From: Cercis canadensis
Lineage: Eukaryota > Streptophyta > Magnoliopsida > Fabales > Fabaceae
NCBI GenBank assembly: GCA_003255065.1
Contig: QAOA01001251.1
Location: 754,265 to 818,264, forward strand
Direction of reading: 5' to 3'
DNA: 64,000 nt
Shown here: piece after piece, positions 12,971 to 25,148 of the stretch
Numbering within the stretch: position 1 is the stretch's first letter
How the letters are laid out: the number at the start of each line of letters is the position of its first letter
Translations under genes and position numbers: made by a program
The notes under the pieces: model-generated
Databases searched by the model: none
Told to the model about the DNA's origin: nothing
What the model saw: the letters and a program-made list of their open reading frames with translations, nothing else

Positions 12971-13420
12971 GCTTTTTGACACAAATATTACATTGTGTAA
13001 AAGTATTTACCCAAATATTACAAGTTTCAAACTATTTACATAAATATTACACTTTTTAAAAATTCAAAAATTAAAAAAAAAAAAGTTTTCAAACANATTG
13101 AACACGTGGGATCCACCGGACACGCCGTGGGCCTCACGGCGTGTCCCAATAAGCCAAAATTCGTCACGGGGCCCACAACTCTGGAACAATGGATGAATTT
13201 TGCTTATTAGGACACGCCGTGGGTCTCACGGCATGTTCACGTGGGACACGTCATGAGGCCCACAACGTGTCCAGTGAGACCCACGTGTCTGAAAATCTTT
13301 TTTTTTTTAATTTTTAAATTTTTAAAAAGNTTTAAAAAGTGTAATATTTGTGTAAATAGTTTGAAAGTTGTAATATTTAGGTAAATACTTTTACAAAATG
13401 TAATATTTGTGTCAAAAGGC
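12971..13420. mobile_element. 450-bp foldback MITE with long terminal inverted repeats
   Basis: The left end GCTTTTTGACACAAATATTA matches the reverse complement of the right end (GCCTTTTGACACAAATATTA). The match continues with few differences for about 110 bp and more loosely for about 180 bp. GAAAAGAG at 12963-12970 and again at 13421-13428 forms an 8-bp target duplication, or 9 bp with the following G. Long terminal repeats with an 8-9 bp duplication fit a non-autonomous Mutator-like element; hAT is the alternative. The core (about 13100-13285) is much more GC-rich than the arms and contains a perfect 12-bp stem at 13118-13129/13135-13146 with loop GGCCT, plus two related imperfect hairpins. 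No coding capacity. Single Ns at 13096 and 13330 interrupt it. Confidence 0.88.
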
Positions 13421-13429
13421 GAAAAGAGG

Positions 13430-16128
13430 ATTGCTTTTTTAAATTAACAATTTTTTGGGGCCATGGACGTGATTCTCTGTTTATTCATTTAAAATTTAGA
13501 TACATAAGGAACAGGACGGAATCCCCCAACGGCTTCAATAAATTATGTGGATGAAGAGACTAACCAATTGAAAAGAAAGGAATATTTCATTCCAACAAAG
13601 AAACAAAAAGGATGAAATATTTGTATAAGACAAACAAAATAGAAGATTTGAATATTAGTGTAAAAAAATTGCCATGCACCAATATTATTACCGTGACAAG
13701 GTAGCGTGCCACACACTCTTCCCATGCTCCTTTTTCTTCAATATTATAAGTTTCATCACTGATTTTATTCGATACACGGAGAGATAGAGGTTTGAACTTA
13801 TATTTTTTCAATTAATTGATCAAAATCCTCACAATTATATATCTCACACTAATATTTAGTATCAAAAATATATAACTAACAAAATTAGTTTAACTGGTAA
13901 GAATTAAAATATTTTATTTGTAAAATCTAGATTTAAATCTCATTGTTAATTAGTAATTTTTCTTTGATAAATAATCTATAAATATCATTATAAGTCTTGG
14001 TTGATGCACATAACATACTCTAACCTAATAGAATAGCTTCTCCTCATCTAAATATTTGATTATCTAAAAAAGTATAAAAAAGATGGAGTAGGAAATCAAA
14101 ATCAGGTCCCCTCATTTCATGTCCATTTTTCCTGGATTAAATTTAAGGGGATTTTATTGTGCTAGAGAGATATGTGATACATTTATGATGTGGCAATATC
14201 ATAGTCATTAATGTAAAAAATAATTAATTTTGATAATTAAAAATAAATAGCTAAAATTAAATATTTTTATATTAATAATTATAATACTGTCACATCATAC
14301 AAATATCGTCACATGTGAGAAATGTACTAAACTTACATATTATTATTCACACAGTTTGAGGAAGAAAAGCTTATATCCGTAGGCATGCATTAAACACAAT
14401 AGTGTTGATCGCATGTGCAGGCCCGCGATGCTGCAGGGAGTCATATTAAATGCTGTTTTGTTTGTGTTGTCCTTTCTCACTGTTTCCCGGGGGGGTACCT
14501 CCAGCCTTAACAAGAGTACTCTCTTTTCTACTGCTTCAGAAAGTCCTGTTGGCCCTGTCTCAAATTATTTCCATGATCTATCTCTCTTTCTCTCTCATAC
14601 TCATATATCTTCAATAATTTCTAATGAGCAATTTTGAATTTATGTTATGTCTGAAGACTGAATGATTTGGTTGCTTGCTCTGCATATTTGGTCAGTCTCA
14701 ATATTTTCTTTCTGTTGACCTTTGCTGGTGTATACTGTTAACATAGTTTCCATTCTCCAAGTCCAAGGTGGCACTATCACAAAAGCAGACACTTTTCCCG
14801 CATGTGAACCATGATTAACAATCTAAGATCAAGTGCACCCTAGAATTGGGAAAAGCTGTTTCTTCTTGCTGCGTACTGAGTGTTGCTGAGTTCTGCGGAC
14901 AAAATTATTGATCCATTGACTTAATTGAGGGACACTTGTGAATTCTAATCATTTTTCACTTTTTCAGATTGTGGGTCAATGCCTAATTTATTTATAGTTC
15001 ATCATCAACTCTAAGAAATGTAGGATATAGAACCAAAAGCTTTTGTGGAAGTACTGAGTTCTCAAAGAAAATTACTATAGTTTATATAATTTTTTTCTGT
15101 CATCCTAGGACTAAGTAAGATATTAGCATACACACAATTTTGGTGTAGAACTCTTAATGAATGACAGAGCAGTGAGTTGTGTGGAAGTGATCTTTTTTAC
15201 TGCTTGTACCAAAAGGTGGGTAAATAAAAGAAGAAATTTTTACCTGATTCTTACAGGGTAATGGGAATAAAAACAAAGGGCTACTGGGATGAGTCACTAA
15301 CATGAGAATGAACAATTCGGAAAACTCACTCATCCGAGTCTAGAGTGTAGACTATTAGCCTCGGTTGTGAAAGTGAAAGAACTCAGCTAACGTTACATTA
15401 CAACATGTTATGTTTGAAGGAGGGACAGTGAAGCAGCGAAGAGAAGAATCAGATCAGTACAAAAGAGAAATCGTATTCCGTATCTACACCTTTTCAGCGT
15501 CATCTTCTGCAACGAATCTAAGGCCATCCATTCCCTGCTTTTTCTGTGGGGCTTCCGTGCTTCAAGTTTGTAAAACGAGAAAAGAAAAATCAGGTAGACA
15601 AAGATAGATTATTAATCAAAGGAATTGGTCATAAATGGTGAAACTCAATATGAGCTGGTATAGGAAACAAAATAATTAGCATGGAGGGGGGGGAAGTGAC
15701 TTAGCTATAAAATTTAGAAATTGAAGAGAGAGAGAGAGAGAGAGAATGGCCTTGACCCGACAATGATAGGCCAAGATCCATTCCTTAATTAAATAAATAA
15801 TAGAGAGTATTTGGTTAAGAAAATTACAAACTTGAAGCGTGTCGTGTAATGGAGCTTTGATATTCAAATGGACCATAAAATCAGTCTCAATAATGCATAG
15901 TACTTCAGACTGTGCTGCTGCATCGCTAGCCAGCCCAGCTACCATATTATGGTCACCGCCAACCACACCAAGTCTTACACTAAATATTTCATTTGCTAGC
16001 TTCAGTTACTACAAGTCCTCCACTAGTTATTATAGGTCGGTGACCCTTGCTCCGCTCCAAAACCTCTCGGTTTCCTTCACAAACATACGCAAAAGCGATC
16101 AAGTGCTTAATTCCACTTAAAAACAAGA
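13430..16128. other. intergenic between the foldback element and the MYB gene
   Basis: No conserved coding region was seen. The 74-codon frame at 14413-14637 and the frames near 15410-15966 do not resemble known proteins. A GA microsatellite lies at about 15724-15745. The last few hundred bases presumably contain the MYB promoter, but no convincing TATA box could be placed. Confidence 0.5.
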
Positions 16129-17122
16129 ATGGAAGGAGGACATGAATATAAGAAGGGGTTGTGGAATGCAGAAGAAGACAGAATTCTAATGGATTACATA
16201 AAGGAGCATGGCATAGGGAGGTGGAATCGTATAGCCAAAGTTACAGGTTAGTCATTTTGTATTTTGGCACTGCAAAAGTTAGGACACCTAACTCCTAATA
16301 ATTAACTAGCTGCTTTTTGTTGCCCCTCCTAATGACGATGCTGTGCTCACTATAGTCTATCATATGATATCTGTATAGGGTTGAAGAGATGTGGGAAAAG
16401 TTGCAGACTGAGGTGGATCAACTATCTTAGTCCAAGTGTAAAGCGTGGGGATTTCTCTGTGGAGGAACAAGACTTAATTATACGCCTCCATAATCTCCTC
16501 GGAAATAGGTTTTTTCTTCTCTTATCTCTTCAAACTTCAAACTACTATAATGTTTTTTTGATTTGGACATGATGTCATGTTGATAATTTTCACAGCTTAA
16601 GTAAGTATTACTGTATCTCTTTAATTAGTTGAGGTGTAATGTAGATTGATTGCCAAAATAGCAGAATGAATGAAGATTTAGCTTTTTGTGTTTAGGTGGT
16701 CTTTGATCGCAGGGAGGGTACCAGGGAGGACAGACAATCAAGTGAAGAACTATTGGAACACTCATTTGAGCAGGAAGCTGGGTGTCAAAAAAGGCAAGAC
16801 CAAAGTCTGTGCTTCTCCAAAAACAATCACGAATGAAGCAAAGGAAAATTCCAATAGCCCCTCACACTCTAAATCTATAGGACCTTTGGATTGTAATAGT
16901 AGTGGTGCAGGTGATGAAGTTGATGTCGAGCCTGAAAAGTCTCTCCAAGCTTGCTCTCGAAGGACTCAGGATTTCACAAGCAGCATGCAGGAGATGATAA
17001 TGGGTGAAGATGATTTTGAGAGCAACCTTTGGTTTGCAAACACTGCTTTTAACCTATACACCCCTTTCCTATCCCAGCCCTTTGATGACAATTTTTATGG
17101 CCTAGATTGGCCTGCTTTGTAA
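16129..17122 (+). CDS. R2R3-MYB transcription factor, WER/GL1-like
   Basis: Exons 16129-16246, 16379-16508 and 16696-17122 join in frame (GG/G at the first junction, AG/G at the second) to give 224 residues. The start ATG has a good context (AAGAATGGAAG). R2 (about residues 10-60) has the W-W-W spacing, as in [22 protein letters not shown] and [10 protein letters not shown]3 follows with [20 protein letters not shown], then WSLIAG. The bHLH-binding signature DLx2Rx3Lx6Lx3R is complete in R3, and VKNYWNTHL closes it. Intron positions match the usual three-exon R2R3 layout. Sequence around R2/R3 is closest to WER/GL1/MYB23-type proteins, which act with bHLH and WD40 partners in root-hair and trichome fate. 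The acidic C-terminal part ends in [15 protein letters not shown]... and is not one I recognise, so the biological role is inferred only from the DNA-binding domain. Confidence 0.9.
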
Positions 17123-18233
17123 AATTATTACCCACTTTCATAAATTTCCTTCACAATGATTTTAGGGGATTTAATTTTAGTCTACTAATAAATAATGTAA
17201 TCATATGCTGCCACGCATTAAAAAAAAAAACTGTAGAAATTAATTTTTATTGTCACGAAATTAAATTCCTTAATTATTTTGTAAATGTATTGGCACTTTC
17301 TTGTTTAATGTACGAACAACATTATATGCAGGGGGGCAAACTTGAATTTAATTGAATGGTATATATTTTAGGTCAAGAAATGGAATATTGAGGGAGTATA
17401 AAAAAACAAATCCATAAAAGGATCATAAAATATCCACATGCATTGGCCTTATTCTTTTCTCTTCTTTTAATATAAGTTAGAATTTTGAATTTGGGTGTTC
17501 CTAGTATGAACTTCCACCTTGATTTTAATATATGATTAACAACCTTAATTGTGATGATTGCGATGCAACTAAAACTCTTGGTCCCTTTTCGCCAATTTCC
17601 ATAATTAAGAAAACTTGGTATTCCAATGATTGGAGTGTTCGTTTTCTTAGTTGTTGCAAGGCAAGTGAGGATCGCACACATGGTCCCTGAGGTCTCGCTG
17701 TGACTCTGATTAGTGATTACAACTCCACACACATTTTTTGTCGTTACTTGTGTTTTCTGCCAGTTGTATATTCTTACAATTAGCATAAAATCCAGGGCGG
17801 GCCTAATTGTTTTCATTAGAGGACCACCGCCAAGGCTCAGAAATTTGTTATCTCAAGAATTCCAATGAGTGGCAGATTCCATCGGATCATTGTCCGCTAA
17901 ATTCATATTGGAAATTAGTTCTTGTCTTCATTTACCTGATTTAAGGTCTGGCTGCTTTTTTGTTTGTTTGTTTTACATCAAGAGGACGAAGGCTTAAACA
18001 CGCACGCACACCATCTAATCACTTGTCTCACTTTCTAAAGCACTCTACTTTCAGATTTAGAAATGTTTACTTGGTAATCACCAAATTGCATAAAGCACAC
18101 AAGGGATGCCCTCCGCTTTATTAATATCAAAACTAGTACATAATATTTTCAGACATAAACAAAGTAAAAATATTTAATTATTCAAAAGATAGAATACAGA
18201 AAATAATTAAAGAGCGGCTGAAATGGTGGTGAT
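17123..18233. other. MYB and carbonic anhydrase convergent 3' flanks
   Basis: The two genes converge here. A 147-codon frame on the minus strand (17373-17816) starts with ATG but has no recognisable domain and lies in AT-rich DNA. I treat it as chance. Nothing else was seen. Confidence 0.5.
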
Positions 18234-19795
18234 TCACAAGTGTTGCGGAGGGATGAAAATGGGTGGTGTTACTTGATGAGACTCTGGATCATACTTCCAA
18301 AGACGGAATTCTCCCTTCAAAAGATCATAGTAACCACCATACAGCCTTAATCGCTTCTCCTTTGTTTCTCTTTCAACATACGGATATGTCTGCAGGTTCT
18401 TTATTGAGTTATTCACCGACTCCTGCACAAATCAACGTTCTATTCATAATTAATTAAACTATTTGGTATATGAAGCAACAGGAGGCAGAGGTAATTACCA
18501 ATTCACAGAATTTGCATTGTTCATAAGGATCGAGGTTAGGATATTCATCCAGGACCTTAGTTTTCGCGGGTAAACCAATTTTTACCCAATCATCTATGAA
18601 GTCACTGCACGATTCAATTGGATGATATCATCAAACTTAATTTATTGAAAAAAAAAAATAATCTATATATCCTTTGAGTCTTCGACTAAGGAGAGGAAGT
18701 GGAGGGTACGTAGTATTTTGTTATAACAAAAATCATACAAGGAATTGTCCGTTGGAAGTTCCATAAGCCTTTTTATTCCCCCGCACCTACTATGTCCAAT
18801 CACCAGAATGTTTGGTATCTGTAAAATTATTGTTTAATTCACAGATTCTTCAAGATATTGTAATTTGTAAATCAAGAGAGAACCGGAAAGAAAAAATATC
18901 AATGAGTTCATGAATATGAATTTACGTTAAGAGCATTGATTGCATATTCAATGGCTGCGCCAGATCCGCTGTACCTTAGCTGTGGAGTAGAGTGGAACAA
19001 AATGAAAACCATTCATTAATTTGAAGAGATTAGTTTCAAATAATATTGTCTCTTTTTTCAAGTTTACTGATGAAGGAAGGGAAAACCTGATCAAATGGTG
19101 GGACCATGTTAGCAATGTTGCGGACCATGAAAGCCTCTCCTGGTTTGAAGTTGAGGGTATAAGAGGGACTCACTCGAGAGTCTGAGCAAGCAAATACCAG
19201 AAACTACACCACCCATATATATGTTTACATACATTAATTGAATTAATCAAATTTTTTAAACAAAAAAAGAAGATCAACACAAGTTTACACAGCCATATAT
19301 ATATATATATATATCACCTTGGGCTTTTGCTCCGGGATCTTGCTGTCATGAATCAATTAAAAGAGTTATAAAAGATTTATAGTTAAAATCATGGAGAGAG
19401 GAGGCTAATGAAAGAGGTTCAAGTTTATAGGCGTACACGAATTTGTTGATCCTGAAGTCAGTGAAGCCATTTATGATGTCATTCACAACTGGGTCGTGAA
19501 ATGGAGGCAGAGGGATTCCCTGCAACTCAGCTATAAGCTTCTCAATTTTGGCGACCGCCTCATCATTCAGTTCTTCCTTCTCTCTGCAATCACAAACTTA
19601 ATATTCTTATGCATGCATTCATGCACAAATTATGTATATATACTTTATGCCTACTGCTTGTGTTTTCAGTTTCAACGTCCAAGCACAGACCACAGAGATA
19701 GCATTCTCTTCTATTCTATATGATCCAAGTTTAGAATGTCACCTCAGAAGCTCCCTCAGCCCTTGGATCGCCAACTCAAATGACTGCTTAGCCAT
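18234..19795 (-). CDS. beta-carbonic anhydrase
   Basis: Eight exons, read on the minus strand: 19795-19743, 19583-19437, 19342-19318, 19203-19087, 18979-18926, 18818-18739, 18604-18499 and 18422-18234. All phases agree and give 256 residues. The protein interconverts CO2 and bicarbonate. The zinc ligands of the family are present: C81 in FACSDSR, and H141 and C144 in IGHSRCGG; the catalytic D83/R85 pair is also present. The start at 19795 has an excellent context (ACCATGG) and gives [17 protein letters not shown], which resembles the N-terminus of mature plant enzymes. I see no plastid transit peptide, so a cytosolic form is likely unless an unseen upstream exon adds one. The third exon is only 25 nt. 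A TATA box lies upstream at 20183-20192. Confidence 0.93.
19294..19314. repeat. AT microsatellite at a carbonic anhydrase splice donor
   Basis: An AT dinucleotide run of about 10 units lies in the intron directly after the 25-nt exon. On the coding strand it begins at the fourth intron base (AAG/GTGATATAT...). Confidence 0.85.
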
Positions 19796-20182
19796 GGTTA
19801 TGTCTTCTGCGGATTCAGAGAAAGTGTTGTCAATAAATTAGTTAACGATTTTACACAGGCCTAACAAGTCAAATAATGCTAGCAAGTACACATTCTAGCA
19901 TGGGAAACTGAATAGTCTGTTTTAAGTGCTGGGGTAAAAAGTAGATACAATAATGGAAGCAATCATAAGCAGGAGAGAAGAGGATCAAGTTTTCTGAATT
20001 AACAAGGATAATGGTTTTGCTCAGTTAACATAGAGATAGAGCACCACCAGTAACAGAGATTCTTGGCATAGAATAGATAAGACAGATACCCTAAATGCAA
20101 ACGAGCTAATTAGAGTACTGATCAAGAGACACAGAAACTAGTTAGCTATCCCTGTACATGTCGAAGTGCTTGCATGCGTATC

Positions 20183-20192
20183 CTATTTATAG
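20183..20192 (-). promoter_or_regulatory. TATA box of the carbonic anhydrase gene
   Basis: On the minus strand this reads CTATAAATAG, a near-consensus plant TATA box. It lies about 390 nt before the ATG and implies a leader of roughly 360 nt. No other good TATA box was seen closer to the start. Confidence 0.6.
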
Positions 20193-20199
20193 CCTAAAA

Positions 20200-22200
20200 C
20201 TCATACTAATGAATGATGTTCATTGAATTCGGACTACATATTTTTCACGAAGATAAGTCCAGCTGTACCAGACTCAATTTTATTTGTCACGAGACACGTA
20301 TAGCTTACGTTACGTACGTGGATGTCTCATTCAAGGTGTAATAAAATAGCATGATCAACAAGCTGACATGCCTCCTTCGTTTTCTTCTAGTTGTTATTTA
20401 GAGTAATTAAAATACCAGTAGATAAGTCAAAAAAGACATCAATAATGTACATGTTCTTCCAAAATATTTGATAAACGCACGTTCGAAACGCTAGAATTAT
20501 AAGACGTAACAGTTTCAAGAGAGCGAATTCTATGGTGTTTTTGATGGGTGAAAATGCAGGCAAACACAAAATATTTTCGTTTCGCTTGTACGTGCTTTCA
20601 CAGAGAATATGCTGTGCTCCAACTTATAACTCAAGTGAAGTGATATGTCTCGAATTACTTAGAGGTACGTAGGAGCGTGTTCATGAATCAGCTTCTTACA
20701 AAATTAGGTGTTTCAAGGTTGAATTAATATGAGAGATCAAATGATTATACAATTTGGAGTAAGTATGCATTCTTTGAATTATGCCGTCTAGCCTATAGGC
20801 TTCTAAGGAAACATGTCATATCATAGTAGACATTTGCGTTGATTTTTATATGAGAATGGATTATTCAAGTGTAGAAATGAGTGAATTAATGTGTAACACC
20901 TTTTTAACGTTAGAAGCATGTATTAGGTGAGTTTGGTTACAAGAGACAAATTATTAGGTGGTTCATGCATATACCCTCGAGGAAGGAGTACACAGCAGTA
21001 ACACTATACGTTACATCCAGTTAACAGATGAGTTTGCTTATCACAAACAAGATGCTCCTAACTTAATTGATAACCCTTGGTGGTCGCTGTTGATCCTCAT
21101 CATGTTTTTTGTTTTTTTTTTCCTTTTTCAAAGTCGGTGTTTTTTCCTTCTGCCTTTTACCTGAAAAACTCTTCATTAACTAGAAGAACCAGATACAACT
21201 TCATTATATGCCAGGGGATAAGCTAGCTAGGGGAAAAAGATTCGCCTCACCCTCCTCTATTTCACACCCATTCTTCCCCAAGAGAAGCAATATGAGACAA
21301 ACTACTTAATCACCTTTTTTAAAGTCGAACTTTAAATCACATCTTAGTTTTATTTATAAAAAGAAATCAACTTTGGAAAAAGACACAAGTCATTATAGAT
21401 GAGCTTTGGGCTGCAATGTGGTTGGGGGCCCAACTCCCTAACATCCAAGTCATTTTATTTATTTTGTTATTGTATATGTGTGTCTGGATTTTACCCAGCC
21501 CGTAAAGGCAAGACACGGTTACGAAGAGAACAAATGGTCAATAGGCCCATGGGCCAGAGCTAAAGAAGAAATAAATTTCCGATCTGGATTTTGATTCACT
21601 GGCAACAGAATGGGATTGCATGCTAAGGCCCAATTTGAGCTTAGGGCTTGTCAACCAATTCAAGAGTTTGATTATTCATATAAAATATTTACCCATTCAT
21701 TCTTGTTACTGAAGAAATCAAACTGAGTTTCGTTGTTATGTCCTTCTCACTGAATATTCTCATATTTGGGCCCTCTGAAAAAAAATCACAGAATTGGATG
21801 AGAATCAAAAGAGAAGGCCAATAACAGCAGAAAATGACTTAATAAGGCCTGCAGAGAAAATGATGGCCGCAAAATTGGCCCAAAGAGAATAGATAATAGA
21901 AACATAGCTGCTAAGCCTGCTATGAGGGATGAATTGGATAAATCCCCAAAAAAAAAACACAAGAGGGATGAATTGGATATCGAATTATGTCGAATTGTCC
22001 ATAGTTTTTGGCGTCTTCGGTTTGGTAGTGGCTCCTGGCTCAGACAGACGACAGCGATAACAGGATACGCTTCGAGATGAGCAAAATCCCATATCTCACT
22101 CTCTAACCTCTTTTTACCCTGCAAATCCCCACAACCTCCGTTGACATCATCATCGTCGTCAATTCCTCATCCTCAACTCTGGACTCTGGTGACTAAAATA
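20200..22200. other. intergenic, divergent promoters of carbonic anhydrase and PEX14
   Basis: The two genes diverge from this stretch, so it should hold both promoters. I see no supported coding frame. The minus-strand frame at 21786-22124 overlaps the PEX14 upstream region and has no recognisable domain. Confidence 0.5.
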
Positions 22201-22307
22201 TATTCGCTTTTTTTTTTTTTCTTTCTTGTGTGTAAAATATATTAGCTTTATAATCTCTCTTCATTAAATCTTTTCCTTCTTTTGGAATTCAGTACTAGGA
22301 GGTGAAC

Positions 22308-25113
22308 ATGGCCACCCAATCGGCCTCTCCTCCTGATGCTACAGGTGAAAAACCTCAAAACCCAGGTGTGAATTTCCCCCTTCTCTCTCTCTCTCTCTCT
22401 CTGAATTTGAATGTTTTAGCTTTCTATTTAGCAGCTCAGAAGGTGATTAAAAAAAAAGGGACTGTTGAACCGACATAATAAAGCAGAAGCTCTTGTTTAT
22501 TCTCTAGCAGCTTTAGTTTCTATATGAAAGACACCTTATTTTGCTTACACTAAAAAATCAGCTGCTGTTGTCATTCTGTTCTAGTGTGTCCTGCTGAATA
22601 TTACCATGCCCTATTGGATGTGCTGTTTTGAGTATGATAAATTTGATTTATTGATTCTTATTTTTCAAGGTGTAGCTGCCGAAAGTGTGCAACCAACAAA
22701 TGTGGGTCAGCAAAATGCCAGGGAGGAGCCTGTTAAACAGAGTTCACCAACATCAGTATTTGTGAACTCAGAACCAATGCGGGAGGAACAGATACAGAAT
22801 GCTGTGAAATTTCTATCACACCCTAAAGTTAGAGGTTCCCCTGTCATGTACAGACGATCATTTCTGGAGAAGAAGGGCCTTACAAAGGAGGAGATAGATG
22901 AAGCCTTTCGCCGTGTGCCTGTAAGCTAGTTGTTTGATCAATTTACTCATTTTTCTACACTGTTGTTTCGCTTGTTCATGTAACCCATTCAATTTACTAT
23001 CACTCTCTTGTTTGTTCAACTGTTTTAATCATTACCTTCACTGAAAATCACAGGATTCGCCTCCAACTGTGCAGACAGATGGTACAAAGCAAGGTTGAGT
23101 GTCTACCCTTGGAGTTGGAGTCGGTCTTTTTATTTTCACCCTCAAGTTAAATAGATTTCTATTGTTTTTACCATGGAGTTTTTCTGTTCAACTAGAGCTT
23201 GGTTGATTCCTGCATTACTTTTTCTATTTACGCGGCTTATTGCAGTATTCACAGATGAACAGTTGAAGCCATCACCAAATATTCAGCAACAGGCCCAGCC
23301 ACAGACTTTGCAGCCAGGTGCATCTGCCTCTACAGGTGCCACAACTCCATTGGGAACCTTATCACGCTCCAGATTCCACTGGTCTCATGCCCTCATTGCA
23401 ATTGGGGTACTGGCTGCCTCAGGTGCTGGAACAGCTGTTCTAATTAAGGTATTTACCATTAACCTCTCTGTATGATGGCTTCAGAATTCTGATAAAGGGT
23501 ATATTAATGCATAAAGGGCATATTGTAGCCATGTTCAGTTTGTTATTGCATTTATATCCTTTTCTGTACCTGATTTAACGTATTGCTGTATGCCTAAGTT
23601 CTAGCACATTGTGGTTTGTGGCTCACTGAACTATCTAAAAGCATTCTTTGTGTTTTAGAAATCCATTCTTCCTCGGTTAAAATCTTGGATACGCAAGGTT
23701 GTCTTAGAAGAAGAAAATGACCAATTGAAGAAAATAGACTCAAAACCAACATTAGCAGAAGAAGCTGCACAGGCTGCAAAAGCAGCAGCAGCTGCTGCAG
23801 CAGATGTGGCCAAAGCAACCCAGGAAATGTTGACTTCAAAAAGTGAAGGTGGGTTTAATAGAAATTAAATTGCATGCTATTAAAAATCTCAGATTTGTTT
23901 TTCTGCACCTACTTCTGCTTGAAACCTTAAAGTTCTGAGTAGTGACTTCAATTGTTGCTGCATGTGGTTGTATACTTTGCAGAGAGGAGATACTATCAGG
24001 AATTTTCAGGCCTTTTAGATAAGCAAGTTCAGGAAATGAAGTCAATGACTAATGCAATAAGAAGATTGGAAGGTACTTGGGAATACTATCTAATCTAGTG
24101 GTTTAAGATGAGCCGTTTCTTTAAGGGTTTGATTTATGATTTGCCAATAGCATTGTACATTTGTTAAAAATTCAAGTGATCCTTTCTATCTAAAAAAATG
24201 TACATTTCTTAAAAACTCAAGTCATCCTATAATGGCTATACTTATATTTTGGCTTATGCATGGTGACCGAGAAGCTTTCACAAATTATTTGTCCTTTTCA
24301 ACTACTCTAACTAGATATCTAGCTTCATAAGCTGTGTCAGGGTGGTCACTGACTGCCTTGTGTACTACTTATTATTAGTTACTCAGGATTTTTAAGTTTT
24401 TGCTGATCACCTTTTGTTTCTGCCAAATTATAGGACAAACAATAGCTTCTAGTGGAGCCTATCATTTAGAGCAAGAAAATCACCAAGTCACTCAAACAAG
24501 TTCAAAGGTCAGAAATATGTAGACATGGTCTTTACGGACTGGGCAAACCTTTTCTGATTGTTATTTGAGTTGTCTATGATGAGTTGTGACTTTTGACAAC
24601 TGTAATCTTTATTTTGGATATTTACAGCAACCAATTGTGAATGGCAAGGTGGATTATGACCTGCATTCAGGTTGTTATACAGTAATTAAATCTTAATCAT
24701 CTTATTCAATATAGTCTTCTGAATTTATACCTATAATTTGCATTTCATGTGCAGTGAGGTCTTCATCACCACCTGCTTCTGTTGAACCCTCTGCTGCTCC
24801 TCATCCTAAGTCATATATGGAGGTAAGTTGTCGTCTTGATCTTCGAATTGTCTTTATACTCCTCTTCCTTTCAGTTATGGGTGATATCAATGTATGCCAT
24901 TGAAGGAGATCACCATCCTGGTCATTTAAAGATGAAAATTATGGAAATTAAATATCTTGGTATGGACTATAACTTTTCAATTTTGGGCCATGTCTTTTTG
25001 AATTAAGCTTTTGAAACTGGCCAAGTTATCACAGCTAACTAGGTGTGGATGAAATGTAATATACTCTAGTTAAACAAACACTGCAAAAAAAAAAAAAAAA
25101 AAAAAAAAAAAAN

Positions 25114-25148
<35 letters not shown>

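Noticed and set aside
15410..15966. Frames on both strands upstream of the MYB gene, considered as a two-exon minus-strand gene
   Set aside because: A splice could be drawn from 15838 to 15558, but the product resembles no known protein and no start exon was found.
17373..17816. 147-codon minus-strand frame with an ATG between the MYB and carbonic anhydrase genes
   Set aside because: No recognisable domain, AT-rich composition, no splice or promoter context. It lies in the 3' flank of two convergent genes. A protein search with no match would confirm rejection.
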